Source: Neisseria sp. DTU_2020_1000833_1_SI_GRL_NUU_006
GTDB lineage: Bacteria > Pseudomonadota > Gammaproteobacteria > Burkholderiales > Neisseriaceae
Length of the DNA stretch: 64,000 nucleotides
Reading direction: 5' to 3'
Assembly: GCA_032388755.1 (NCBI GenBank)
Contig: CP135593.1
Coordinates: forward strand, 1,984,001 to 2,048,000
Shown here: positions 9,022 to 17,664 of the stretch, one piece after another
How the letters are laid out: every line of letters starts with the position of its first letter
Numbering within the stretch: the stretch's first letter is position 1
Notes under the pieces: generated by a model
Seen by the model: the letters and a program-made list of their open reading frames with translations, nothing else
Databases searched by the model: none
Told to the model about the DNA's origin: nothing
Made by a program: the position numbers and the translations under genes

Positions 9022-9804
9022 ATGACCAATATTCTGAATAAAATCCTTGCAACCAAAGCCCGGGAAGTCGCCGCACAAAAAGCTTCTGTCTCTTTGGATG
9101 AAATAAAAAAACAGGCAGATGCCGCCTTACCCGTACGCGGTTTTTTTGACTCTATCCGTACCAAACACGAGCAAAAGCGCCCTGCCGTCATTGCTGAAAT
9201 TAAAAAAGCCAGTCCGAGCAAAGGGCTGATCAGACCGGATTTCCATCCTGCACAAATTGCCCGCGCTTATGAAAATGCCGGAGCTGCGTGCTTGTCGGTA
9301 TTGACTGACGAACAATATTTCCAAGGCTCTCCCGAATATTTGAAAGCGGCACGTGCGGCAGTCGGGCTTCCCGTTTTACGAAAAGACTTCATCATTGATG
9401 AGTATCAGATTTATCAGGCGCGTGCATGGGGTGCCGATGCCGTCTTACTGATTGCCGCCGCGCTTGAGCAAGAACAATTAGAACATTTTGAAGCAGTAGC
9501 CCATCAATTAGACATGAGCGTATTGTTGGAACTGCATGATGCTTCCGAATTGGGAAAATGCCGAAATCTGACAACACCCTTATGGGGCGTAAACAACCGT
9601 AACCTGCGGACATTCGACGTATCTTTACAGCAGACTCTGGATTTATTGCCTGCGTTGACAGGTAAAACCGTCGTTACTGAAAGCGGCATCAGCGGCAAAT
9701 CCGATGTCGATTTTATGCGCAGCCACGGCGTACATACCTTCCTTATCGGCGAAACTTTTATGCGCGCCGACGATATTGAAGCGGAAGTGCGGAAGCTGTT
9801 TTAA
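9022..9804 (+). CDS. trpC: Indole-3-glycerol phosphate synthase
   Basis: Tryptophan biosynthesis: ring closure of CdRP to indole-3-glycerol phosphate. 260 residues, a TIM barrel. Motifs include AEIKKASPSKG with the catalytic Lys (about residue 60), SVLTDEQYFQGS, LRKDFIIDEYQI, GVNNRNLRTF, VTESGISG and FLIGETFMR. ATG 9022 is chosen because CAGGAAA precedes it and the family N-terminus TNILNKILATKA starts there; a frame extension to 8944 is not supported. It is not next to other trp genes, in keeping with the scattered trp genes of Neisseria. Confidence 0.96.
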   Translation: MTNILNKILATKAREVAAQKASVSLDEIKKQADAALPVRGFFDSIRTKHEQKRPAVIAEIKKASPSKGLIRPDFHPAQIARAYENAGAACLSVLTDEQYFQGSPEYLKAARAAVGLPVLRKDFIIDEYQIYQARAWGADAVLLIAAALEQEQLEHFEAVAHQLDMSVLLELHDASELGKCRNLTTPLWGVNNRNLRTFDVSLQQTLDLLPALTGKTVVTESGISGKSDVDFMRSHGVHTFLIGETFMRADDIEAEVRKLF

Positions 9805-9828
9805 GGTTTCATATTGCGCAATCATGTA

Positions 9829-9872
9829 AAAAAGTCGTCTGAAAACAGATTTTGGTTTTCAGACGACTTTTT
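9829..9872 (+). terminator. DUS-like stem-loop after trpC
   Basis: 18-bp arms AAAAAGTCGTCTGAAAAC and its complement end in a T-run 25 bp after the trpC stop. One base of the uptake core differs (AGTCGTC instead of GGTCGTC). Confidence 0.75.
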
Positions 9873-9912
9873 CTTCAAACTCAAATAACGCAAAACCCTC
9901 CTTATATCCAAA

Positions 9913-10019
9913 TATAGTGGATTAACTTTAAATCAGGACAAGGTGACGAAACCGCAGACAGTACAGATAGTACGGCAAGGCGAGGCAACGCCGTACCGGT
10001 TTAAAGTTAATCCACTATA
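9913..10019. repeat. Correia repeat enclosed element (short form)
   Basis: 107 bp bounded by TATAGTGGATTAACTTTAAA and its inverted complement, with the internal GCAGACAGTACAGATAGTAC and CAAGGCGAGGCAACGCC segments of the Correia family. The ~50-bp IHF-type core found in the long form is missing. It lies between the convergent trpC and valS. Correia ends can carry promoter and RNase III signals. Confidence 0.92.
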
Positions 10020-10115
10020 AAAACTCAAACGGCGTCATTCCAACTACGCCATACCAATAATCCCGTTTCTCAAGAAACTTGCCGTATGGGTTCTGCCTGC
10101 AAGGATAATAAAAAA

Positions 10116-10157
10116 GAGGTCGTCCGAAACCTGAAACCAAGGTTTTCAGACGACCTC
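10116..10157 (-). terminator. DUS stem-loop after valS
   Basis: Inverted GAGGTCGTCCGAAACC / GGTTTTCAGACGACCTC with one mismatch in the left arm (TCCG for TCTG), 21 bp past the valS stop. Confidence 0.65.
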
Positions 10158-10177
10158 TGTAATTGTCCGACCAACAA

Positions 10178-13006
10178 TCAGTCCTTCAACTTCGCCAACT
10201 GATTTTGAACTTTCGCCATTTTGTCTTCCAATTCCGCCAAATCGGCTTTGTCTTTTTCCACCAAATGCGCCGGGGCTTTTTCGGTGTAACCGGGTTTGGA
10301 GAGTTTGGCGTTGAGTTTGTCCAAGGCTTTTTGCAGCTTCTCGGCCTCTTTGCTCAAACGGGCGGTTTCGGCGGCTTTGTCGATTTCGACTTTCAGCATC
10401 AGGCGCGCGCCGTTGCAGACGGCGACGGGCGCGTCTTCGCTTTCGGGCAGCCCGTCCACTGTTTTGGCTTCGGTCAGGCGCGTGAGGGCGGGCAGGTATT
10501 TCAGCAGCGCTTCAGGCACACTGCCTTCCACAAACAGCGGCGCTTTCACGTTCGGGGCAATGCCCATTTCGCCACGCAGGTTGCGCACGGCGCCAATCAG
10601 GTCTTGCAGTTGCGCCATTTGGTCAAAAGCAGCCTGCACGATTTTTTCCGGGTCGGCTTTGGGATAGGCGGCCAGCATAATGCTGTCGGCGGTTTTGGCG
10701 TTGGCCAGCGGGGCGACGGCCTGCCACAGCTCTTCGGTGATGAACGGGATAATCGGGTGCAGCAGGCGCAATGAGGCTTCCAGCACGCGAACCAAGGTGC
10801 GGCGCGTGGTGCGCTGGGTGGTGGGGCAGCCGGTTTGGATTTGCACTTTGGCCAATTCGATATACCAGTCGCAATAGTCGTTCCACACGAATTCGTACAG
10901 CGTTTGCGCGGCCAGGTCGAAGCGGTAGGTTTCAAATGCTTCGGCAGCGGCGGCTTCGGTTTGTTGCAGGCGGCCGATAATCCATTGGTCGGCGAAGGTG
11001 TAGGCCAGCGGCTGGGTTTCGTCTTGGCCGCAGTCTTGGTTTTCGGTGTTCATCAAGACGAAGTTGGTGGCGTTCCAGATTTTGTTGCAGAAGTTGCGGT
11101 AGCCTTCGGCGCGTTTGAAGTCGAAGTTGACGCTGCGCCCCAAGCTGGCGTAGCTCGCCATGGTGAAGCGCAATGCGTCCGCGCCCATGCTGGGGATGCC
11201 TTCGGGGAAGAGTTTTTTCGTGGCTTCTTCCACTTTCGGCGCGGTTTCGGGTTTGCGCAGGCCGGTCGTGCGTTTCACCAGCAGCTTGTCCAAGTCGATG
11301 CCGTCAATCAAATCGACGGGGTCGATGACGTTGCCTTCGGATTTGGACATTTTTTTGCCTTCGTGGTCGCGCACGATGCCGTGGATGTACACGTCTTTAA
11401 ACGGCACTTTGCCGGTGAAGTGGGTGGTCATCATAATCATGCGCGCCACCCAGAAGAAGATGATTTCGTAGCCGGTTACCAAGACGTTGGACGGCAGGAA
11501 GGCTTTGAGTTCGTCGGTTTCAGACGGCCAGCCGAGCGTGGAAAACGGCACGAGCGCGGAGGAGAACCATGTGTCCAATACGTCTTCTTCGCGGGTCAAA
11601 CCAGTTTTGCCGGCTTGTTTTTCGGCTTCCGCCTGATTGCGGGCAACGTAAACATTGCCTGCTTCGTCGTACCACGCGGGGATTTGATGCCCCCACCACA
11701 GTTGGCGCGAGATGCACCAGTCTTGGATGTTGTTCATCCATTGGTTGTAGGTGTTGACCCAGTTTTCAGGGATGAAGCGTACCGCGCCGCTGTCGACGGC
11801 TTTTTTGGCTTTTTCAGCGAGGCTCAAGCCTTTGTATTCGCTGTCAGGTTCGCCGCCGTTCGGTGTGGCAGACATGGCGACAAACCATTGGCTGGTCAGC
11901 ATCGGTTCAATTACCGAACCTGTGCGGTCGCCTTTCGGCGTCATCAGCGTGTGCGCTTTGATTTCGACCAAGAAGCCTTGTTCCTGCAAATCGGCAACCA
12001 TTTGTTTGCGCGCGGCAAAGCGGTCTAAGCCTGCGTATTTTTCAGGCAGGGCAAAGCCTTGTTGCGCTTCGCCTTTGAAGTTGAACACTTCGGCGTTTGC
12101 CAGCACTTTGGCTTCTAAATCGAACACATTAACCAAGCGCGTGTCGTGGCGTTTGCCGACTTCGTAGTCGTTGAAGTCGTGCGCAGGCGTGATTTTCACG
12201 CAGCCGGTGCCGAAGTCTTTTTCAACGTATTCGTCGGCAATCACGGGGATGGTGCGGCCGGTCAGCGGCAGGATTAGTTCTTTGCCAATCAAATGGGTAT
12301 AACGTTCGTCTTCAGGATTGACGGCAACGGCCACGTCGCCCAGCAGCGTTTCGGGGCGGGTGGTCGCCACGATAACGGCTTCGGCAGGATTGTCCGCCAG
12401 CGGATAGCGGATGTGCCACATAGAGCCGTGTTCTTCCACGCTTTCCACTTCCAAATCCGATACCGCCGTGCCGAGCACGGGATCCCAGTTCACCAAGCGT
12501 TTGCCGCGGTAAATCAAGCCTTGCTCATACAGGCGCACGAACACTTCGGTCACGGTTTCGGCGCGCACGTCGTCCATCGTGAAATACTCGCGTGTCCAGT
12601 CGGCAGAGCAGCCCACGCGGCGCATCTGCTGCGTAATCGTGCCGCCGGAAACTTCTTTCCATTCCCACACTTTTTCCAAGAATTTTTCGCGGCCCAAGTC
12701 ATGACGGGATACGTTTTGCGCGGCAAGCTGGCGCTCGACTACGATTTGCGTGGCAATGCCCGCGTGGTCGGTGCCGGGAATCCAGGCGGTGTTGCAGCCT
12801 TTCATGCGGTAGTAGCGGGTCAGGCCGTCCATAATGGTTTGGTTGAAGGCATGGCCCATGTGCAGCGTGCCGGTTACGTTGGGCGGCGGCAGTTGGATGG
12901 AAAAAGACGGTTTGGTCAAATCCATATCGGGCTGGAAATAACCTTGGGTTTCCCAGTTTTGATAGTGTTTAGATTCGATTTCGGCGGGATTGTATTTGTC
13001 TAACAT
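10178..13006 (-). CDS. valS: Valyl-tRNA synthetase
   Basis: Charges tRNA-Val and edits mischarged threonine. 942 residues, class I. The HIGH-type motif is PPPNVTGTLHMGHAFN near residue 45, and KMSKSEGNVIDP lies near residue 555. The CP1 editing domain lies between them (ATTRPETLLGDVAVAV at about 215). The C-terminus has the ValRS-specific coiled coil, from about residue 880 (AARLSKEAEKLQKALDKL). Full length, with no neighbour in an operon. Confidence 0.97.
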   Translation of the reverse strand: MLDKYNPAEIESKHYQNWETQGYFQPDMDLTKPSFSIQLPPPNVTGTLHMGHAFNQTIMDGLTRYYRMKGCNTAWIPGTDHAGIATQIVVERQLAAQNVSRHDLGREKFLEKVWEWKEVSGGTITQQMRRVGCSADWTREYFTMDDVRAETVTEVFVRLYEQGLIYRGKRLVNWDPVLGTAVSDLEVESVEEHGSMWHIRYPLADNPAEAVIVATTRPETLLGDVAVAVNPEDERYTHLIGKELILPLTGRTIPVIADEYVEKDFGTGCVKITPAHDFNDYEVGKRHDTRLVNVFDLEAKVLANAEVFNFKGEAQQGFALPEKYAGLDRFAARKQMVADLQEQGFLVEIKAHTLMTPKGDRTGSVIEPMLTSQWFVAMSATPNGGEPDSEYKGLSLAEKAKKAVDSGAVRFIPENWVNTYNQWMNNIQDWCISRQLWWGHQIPAWYDEAGNVYVARNQAEAEKQAGKTGLTREEDVLDTWFSSALVPFSTLGWPSETDELKAFLPSNVLVTGYEIIFFWVARMIMMTTHFTGKVPFKDVYIHGIVRDHEGKKMSKSEGNVIDPVDLIDGIDLDKLLVKRTTGLRKPETAPKVEEATKKLFPEGIPSMGADALRFTMASYASLGRSVNFDFKRAEGYRNFCNKIWNATNFVLMNTENQDCGQDETQPLAYTFADQWIIGRLQQTEAAAAEAFETYRFDLAAQTLYEFVWNDYCDWYIELAKVQIQTGCPTTQRTTRRTLVRVLEASLRLLHPIIPFITEELWQAVAPLANAKTADSIMLAAYPKADPEKIVQAAFDQMAQLQDLIGAVRNLRGEMGIAPNVKAPLFVEGSVPEALLKYLPALTRLTEAKTVDGLPESEDAPVAVCNGARLMLKVEIDKAAETARLSKEAEKLQKALDKLNAKLSKPGYTEKAPAHLVEKDKADLAELEDKMAKVQNQLAKLKD

Positions 13007-13078
13007 GGTAAAAAATGCTGTCTGTAAAAGGGTTTGCGGGCAAACGTCTGTTTAAAAAATAATTGCGGATTATAGCGC

Positions 13079-13122
13079 AAAAAGGTCGTCTGAAACGGAA
13101 TATCGTTTCAGACGACCTTTTT
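13079..13122 (-). terminator. DUS stem-loop after the XRE regulator
   Basis: Arms AAAAAGGTCGTCTGAAACG and its complement, 20 bp after the regulator stop on the minus strand. Confidence 0.7.
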
Positions 13123-13141
13123 GAAACAAATCGAAACGGGC

Positions 13142-13435
13142 TTATTTGCCTTTGTCGGATTTGGCTTCTTTTTTCAAGGAAGCGTACAACTCAGGGTCGC
13201 GGTTTTTCAGCAGGGAGGCAATCGCCAAATCGTCGCGGTTTACTTTTGCCAAGTCAACGCGTTCGATGTGTACCAAGCGCAGCAGCTCGCGTACAGGTTT
13301 GGGCATATTGCGGCCGGATTCGTAACGTGAACCACCGGACTGAGTTACGCCGATACGGCTCCAAAAGTCCATTTGGTTCAAACCGAGTTTTTTGCGGATA
13401 TCGCGGATGTTGTCAATTTTCTCAAACGACTTCAT
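13142..13435 (-). CDS. Small XRE-type helix-turn-helix regulator
   Basis: 97 residues. An HTH of the Cro/C1 type spans about residues 8-60 (IRDIRKKLGLNQMDFWSRIG, then VTQSGGSRYESGRNMPKPV). A conserved-looking tail ends in a charged SLKKEAKSDKGK. I chose ATG 13435, which follows AAGGAA at a good distance; an upstream extension to 13516 has no RBS. Phe-Trp in the turn region (QMDFWSRIG) is a hallmark of a proteobacterial subgroup. Targets are unknown. It is monocistronic, with a long AT-rich upstream region. Confidence 0.85.
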   Translation of the reverse strand: MKSFEKIDNIRDIRKKLGLNQMDFWSRIGVTQSGGSRYESGRNMPKPVRELLRLVHIERVDLAKVNRDDLAIASLLKNRDPELYASLKKEAKSDKGK

Positions 13436-13838
13436 GAAAATTCCTTTTTCTTCTGTATTGTTTGTTGATAAGCAAGAATCTGCTTCTTCACATTGGGATG
13501 CGGAAGCCTTCAACACAGACCAATCGTTACACGAATGACAATCGGCTGCGCGATAGAAAACTATCTATACTGAATGTTTAGACAGTATATTCGAAAGAAG
13601 TTTTGTCAGATTCTTGATAATTTGCAAAAATATTTCCAAGTTAAATAATTTCAACGGATTTCTCTTTACAAATCAGTAAAATATATTTTAATCATCAGTA
13701 ATATTTTACAAAAATAAACAATCCAAACAGGAATATTTCATCCGCAATTATCAATTTATCATAATATTTTGCACAAAAAATACGCAATAGAACCATATTC
13801 CAATGCGTATTTTCAGCTATTCGGCCTCAAAACGCTGC
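13436..13838. other. AT-rich intergenic region, no gene seen
   Basis: About 400 bp between the XRE regulator and a membrane-protein gene. It is strongly AT-rich (runs such as AAATAATTTC and ATATATTTTAATCATC) and must hold the regulator's promoter. I see no open frame or RNA fold. The unusual length and composition would suit autoregulation or nucleoid-protein binding, which is inference. Confidence 0.5.
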
Positions 13839-14333
13839 CTAGCGCTTTCTCGGATAAAAGGTAATCGGCTGGACGATGGAGCGTGTCAGCTGTTTCGGCA
13901 AGGTCATCATTGCAATCATCCACACGCCCACCGTGTAACACAATATCCCGCCGTTACGCATCCCTCCCAATGCAGTACTGCCTAAAACTGCCTCCAGCAT
14001 CAAGCAAACGGCGGCAGCCGCACAAGCTGCCATGCCGGCAAGAAACAGCGCATGGCGGGCATATCTGCGCAACATTTTTTTCAAAGCCGCTTTGACCAAA
14101 ACGGCAGCAATCAACAGATTGAAAAAGAAAAACACGCCTGCAACCAGCCACACTGCCGAATCGTTCCAACCTTTCGCCACAAACCATCCGCCACCCTGCC
14201 GGCTAAACAGCAATCCGCCGCCACCTGCCATCATGGCAAACACATCATGAATCAATAACGCCAGCGGCAATACGGCAAAAATCAATGCCGTCAGCAAAGG
14301 CCGATAAGGTTTTTCCTGTTCGAGATACATCAT
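13839..14333 (-). CDS. Small inner-membrane protein, four predicted helices
   Basis: 164 residues from ATG 14333, which follows GGAACGGC; another ATG follows at once (14330). Hydrophobic segments fall near residues 10-32, 55-80, 95-118 and 125-145, with positive charges between them (KKMLRRYARH), so a four-helix inner-membrane protein is likely. A glycine-rich AMMAGGGGLLF follows helix 1. I do not recognise the family. It is followed at about 60 bp by zupT on the same strand, which would fit a shared message downstream. Confidence 0.75.
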   Translation of the reverse strand: MMYLEQEKPYRPLLTALIFAVLPLALLIHDVFAMMAGGGGLLFSRQGGGWFVAKGWNDSAVWLVAGVFFFFNLLIAAVLVKAALKKMLRRYARHALFLAGMAACAAAAVCLMLEAVLGSTALGGMRNGGILCYTVGVWMIAMMTLPKQLTRSIVQPITFYPRKR

Positions 14334-14406
14334 GCCGTTCCAAAATCGAAAACAACGGCAATTATAGAACAATCGCTTTGCGGTATCAGCCTGAAGCGGA
14401 ATCAGA

Positions 14407-15216
14407 TCAGAAATGAAACAACACCAAGCTCAAGGCAATCACCGCCATGCCGGACGTCAACCCGTAAACGGTTTCGTGTCCGTCGGAATAACGCTTGGCG
14501 GCGGGCAGCAATTCGTCCAACGCAAGAAACACCATCACGCCCGCAATCATGCCAAACACTGCACCGAACACGAAAGGCGATAAAAACGGCTTGAGCATGG
14601 TGTAGCCCAAAACCGCGCCCAAGGGTTCGGCCAGTCCTGAGGCGAGACAGGCGAGGACGGTTTTTTTGCGGTTGCGGGTGGCGAAATAAACGGGCGCGGC
14701 AATGGAAATGCCTTCGGGAATATTGTGTATCGCAATCGCGAGCGCCAGCGGCATCCCGACCGCGGGGTTTTCCAGCGTGGCGAAAAACGTTGCCAAACCT
14801 TCGGGAAAGTTGTGCGCGGTAATCGCAAACGCCGCCATCATGCCGACTCGGGCGATGTGGCGGCGTTTGTTTTCCTGAAAGGCGGGGTCGTGCGGGTCGA
14901 GCGTTTCATGCGGGTTCGGCACAAGGCGGTCAATCAGCGCAATCGAGCCCATGCCTGCCAGAAAAGCCAGCGTCGCGGCGGCGAAGGCTTTGTCTTTGTC
15001 GTAAACCTGCCCGAAGGCTTCGCTGGATTTGTTGAAAATCTCTGTCAGCGACACATACACCATCGCCCCGCCCGCAAACGCCAATCCGAACGACAATACG
15101 CGCGGGTTGGGCGTTTTGGAAAACATCACCAGCCCGCTGCCCAATACGGTAAACAATCCGGCGGCAAGGGCGATGCCGAAGGCGGTGATAAGGTTGGGCA
15201 AGGCAATATCAAGCAT
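14407..15216 (-). CDS. zupT: ZIP-family zinc/divalent metal transporter ZupT
   Basis: Imports Zn2+ and other divalent metals across the inner membrane. 269 residues, eight predicted helices. The two metal-binding signatures of the ZIP family are clear: AHNFPEGLATF in helix 4 (around residue 134) and IHNIPEGISIA in helix 5 (around 163). A variable cytoplasmic loop (NPHETLDPHDPAFQENKRR) holds histidines. Family length matches ZupT (257 in E. coli). Confidence 0.94.
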   Translation of the reverse strand: MLDIALPNLITAFGIALAAGLFTVLGSGLVMFSKTPNPRVLSFGLAFAGGAMVYVSLTEIFNKSSEAFGQVYDKDKAFAAATLAFLAGMGSIALIDRLVPNPHETLDPHDPAFQENKRRHIARVGMMAAFAITAHNFPEGLATFFATLENPAVGMPLALAIAIHNIPEGISIAAPVYFATRNRKKTVLACLASGLAEPLGAVLGYTMLKPFLSPFVFGAVFGMIAGVMVFLALDELLPAAKRYSDGHETVYGLTSGMAVIALSLVLFHF

Positions 15217-15405
15217 GAAAATCGGTTCTTCAGTGAATGTAATGCCATCAGGCTAACACATATTTCCACAAAAGAGAATAGTTATTATTTTCATAAATAA
15301 AGATTAAGATGGAAAAATATTGAAACTGTCATTCCCTACCCGCTTACGCGAAGGCGGCTGCGCAGGCATGACGGCACAGGATTTTCATTTCACTTTAACG
15401 TAACA

Positions 15406-15449
15406 AAAAGGTCGTCTGAAACCTGATTTCCGGTTTCAGACGACCTTTT
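15406..15449 (-). terminator. DUS stem-loop after the exoA operon
   Basis: AAAAGGTCGTCTGAAACC with its complement, ending 28 bp downstream of the hydrolase-like gene on the minus strand. It probably ends the three-gene exoA unit. Confidence 0.7.
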
Positions 15450-15476
15450 CTTCTTTAATCCTTACAAGCGTTTTAC

Positions 15477-16007
15477 TCAACTCAACAGCATTTCCTGCAT
15501 CAGCTTCATGCCCCATTGCCAGCCGCCGAGTGCACTGTTGAGCGTGCCGGAATGTGGCGACAGGAGGAGGCGGGCGTTCCACAGGTTTGCCCGTTCTTCC
15601 GCCCAGTTGTGCGGTGTGCCGTTTTGTTCGGCGATGACAAGCGCGGTGCGGCAGGGGCAACGGACGCGCCGGAGGGTGTGTATTTCATCGTCGGGGAAGG
15701 CTTCGGGGTGCGGCGACACAAGGATGATGTTGACGATTTTTTTCTGCGTCAGGATGTCGGTTTGGTAGAGCCACGCCAAAAAAGCGGACACGCCTGCGCC
15801 GTGGGCGACGACGGCGATGTGTTCGCCGCTGATGCCTTCAAACGCTGTTTGAATATTTGCCTGCCATTGGGCGATGCTTTGATTGGCGGAAGCGGCGGCG
15901 GTTTGGACGACGGGATAGCTGACCGCCCAGCGGTCTATCCACATTTCCGCCTCGTCCGCGTCGCGTATCAAGAAAAGCGTCAGGTCTTCGAGTTCGAAAG
16001 TTCGCAT
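15477..16007 (-). CDS. RBBP9/YdeN-like alpha/beta-hydrolase, probably without catalytic Ser
   Basis: 176 residues with the layout of small RBBP9-type serine hydrolases: a conserved WIDRW-like N-terminal segment, the nucleophile elbow region VAVVAHGAGVSAFLAW, a strand NIILVSPHP, and a C-terminal SPHSGTLNSALGGW that would bring the catalytic His. The elbow reads AHGAG rather than G-H-S-x-G, so Gly replaces the Ser nucleophile. It lies 10 bp after the membrane-protein gene and forms the end of an exoA operon. Either a non-catalytic member or a protein with another activity. Confidence 0.75.
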   Translation of the reverse strand: MRTFELEDLTLFLIRDADEAEMWIDRWAVSYPVVQTAAASANQSIAQWQANIQTAFEGISGEHIAVVAHGAGVSAFLAWLYQTDILTQKKIVNIILVSPHPEAFPDDEIHTLRRVRCPCRTALVIAEQNGTPHNWAEERANLWNARLLLSPHSGTLNSALGGWQWGMKLMQEMLLS

Positions 16008-16017
16008 TTCAGACGAC

Positions 16018-16362
16018 CTATTTGAGCAAATCGTTGAGCGTAAAGGTAATCAAGAGCGCGGCTGGGACACTTAAAACGGCACAGGTGGCGAGGCAGATCA
16101 GGATGTTGGCAATCAACCGCCAGCCTTTCCAGCCGAAACACTTGGCGGCAATCATGAGGCAGGGCAGCGAAAACAGCAGCCACACCCCCGCCCAAAGCGG
16201 ATTGGCGCGGGTCATTTCAACCCAGCCGGACATCCGCGCCAGCATGAATATCGTCCACACCAGCATAGGCAGTACAAACGCGGCGACCACCCATGCCGCA
16301 CCTATGCCGGTTTTACCGTTCACATTCCAATCGTATTTGCCGAAAACTTTATTGGGCAGCAT
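16018..16362 (-). CDS. Small membrane protein overlapping the exoA stop
   Basis: 114 residues with three hydrophobic segments (about 20-45, 58-78, 83-108) and short charged loops. The ATG at 16362 lies inside the end of exoA (ACTATGCTGCCCAATAA), a 14-base overlap that implies translational coupling; a longer frame to 16494 would run inside exoA and is rejected. The family is unknown. Its fixed place between a DNA-repair gene and a hydrolase-like gene gives no clear functional hint. Confidence 0.8.
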   Translation of the reverse strand: MLPNKVFGKYDWNVNGKTGIGAAWVVAAFVLPMLVWTIFMLARMSGWVEMTRANPLWAGVWLLFSLPCLMIAAKCFGWKGWRLIANILICLATCAVLSVPAALLITFTLNDLLK

Positions 16363-17128
16363 AGTCGTACTCCACGACCAAAGGTGCATGGTCGGAAAAT
16401 TTCTCGTCTTTATAAACATGTGCGGACACCGCTTTGGCGGCGAGTTCGGGTGTAACCATCTGATAGTCGATGCGCCACCCGACATCTTTCGCATACGCTT
16501 GTCCGCGGTTGCTCCACCAAGTGTAGCCCGGATTGTCGGGATAAAGCGTGCGCCACATATCCGTCCAGCCGAGCGTATGGATGACTTTGCCTATCCATTC
16601 GCGCTCTTCAGGCAGGAAGCCTGAGTTTTTCTGATTGCCTTTCCAGTTTTTCAAGTCGATGTTTTGGTGGGCGATGTTCCAGTCGCCGCAGACGACGATG
16701 TCGCGCCCTTCCGCCTTCATGGCTTCAAGCATGGGGTAGAACGCGTCTAAAAAGCGGTATTTCAATTCCTGCCGTTCCGGCGCACTGGTGCCGCTGGGCA
16801 GATAAAGCGAAATCACCGACAGCTTGCCGAAATCGCAGCGCACAAACCGCCCTTCCCTGTCGAATTCTTCAATGCCCATACCGATTTGCACATTGTCAGG
16901 CGCGCGTTTGCTGTACACCGCCACGCCGCTGTAACCGCGTTTTTCGGCGCAATGCCAATGGCCGTGCATCCCGTGCGGATTCTTCATATCGGCGGACAAA
17001 TCGGCTTCCTGCGCTTTGAGTTCCTGCATGCAGACGATGTCCGCACCCGATGCGGCGATGTATTCGTAAAATCCTTTTTTGTAGGCGGAGCGGATGCCGT
17101 TGACGTTGGCGGAGATGATTTTCAGCAT
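16349..17128 (-). CDS. exoA: AP endonuclease / exodeoxyribonuclease III family
   Basis: Base-excision repair enzyme that cleaves 5' of abasic sites. 259 residues, with ISANVNGIRSA at the start, the catalytic Glu in MQELKAQE, VCGDWNIAHQNIDL with the Asp/Asn pair, TWWSNRGQAYAKDVGWRIDY, and SDHAPLVVEY with the essential Asp-His near the C-terminus. Neisseria encodes two paralogues of this family; this one resembles the AP-endonuclease type, an assignment that would need an alignment. First gene of a three-gene operon. Confidence 0.95.
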   Translation of the reverse strand: MLKIISANVNGIRSAYKKGFYEYIAASGADIVCMQELKAQEADLSADMKNPHGMHGHWHCAEKRGYSGVAVYSKRAPDNVQIGMGIEEFDREGRFVRCDFGKLSVISLYLPSGTSAPERQELKYRFLDAFYPMLEAMKAEGRDIVVCGDWNIAHQNIDLKNWKGNQKNSGFLPEEREWIGKVIHTLGWTDMWRTLYPDNPGYTWWSNRGQAYAKDVGWRIDYQMVTPELAAKAVSAHVYKDEKFSDHAPLVVEYDYAAQ

Positions 17129-17224
17129 AATTTTGTGCTTTGGAATATTGGTTTGAGAAGAAAAAACGGATTGTAACCGATAGCGGCAAAGGTCGTCTGA
17201 AAAACAGGTTCGGACAAATCCATC

Positions 17225-17596
17225 CTATTCCCGATACTCAAACGCCGCACCTAAAAACTGGGCCAACGCCGAAACATGGGAACGCTGCGGATTCTTGACG
17301 GCGGTCAGCAGCCATACCCTGCCGTTTTGCTTCTCCAACTCAAGCAGGCGGGCTACGGCGCGCTGTTGCACCTCACCCTGCAATTCTTCGTGATAGCGCG
17401 TAACGAAGCCGTCGAAATTCTGCTCCGGGTTTTCATGATACCAACGGCGCAGGGCGGTACTCGGCGTAATGTCTTTGAGCCAGAGGACAGAGGCGAACTT
17501 TTCCTTCGTCACCCCGCGCGGATAAAGGCGGTCGATAAAGACGGCGGTTTGTCCGTCTGCGGGGAGGTAACGATAAATGCGTTGTACGGTAAACAT
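17225..17596 (-). CDS. DUF488-family protein
   Basis: 123 residues. The family pattern is evident: R-x-Y near the start, FIDRLYPRGVTKEKF around residues 25-40, LWLKDITPSTALRRWYH, and a C-terminal strand VWLLTAVKNPQRSHV. ATG 17596 is preceded by AGGAG (reading TAGGAGC). DUF488 proteins are small, widespread and without an agreed function. It stands alone between exoA and rsmI. Confidence 0.88.
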   Translation of the reverse strand: MFTVQRIYRYLPADGQTAVFIDRLYPRGVTKEKFASVLWLKDITPSTALRRWYHENPEQNFDGFVTRYHEELQGEVQQRAVARLLELEKQNGRVWLLTAVKNPQRSHVSALAQFLGAAFEYRE

Positions 17597-17664
17597 CGTT
17601 TTTCTGCTCCTATATCTTGGGTTCAATCAAACGGCACCGAGTCCTTTCAGACGACCTTCCACCC

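Noticed and set aside
13436..13838. Origin of replication or riboswitch in the AT-rich gap
   Set aside because: No DnaA-box cluster and no conserved leader fold could be recognised by eye.
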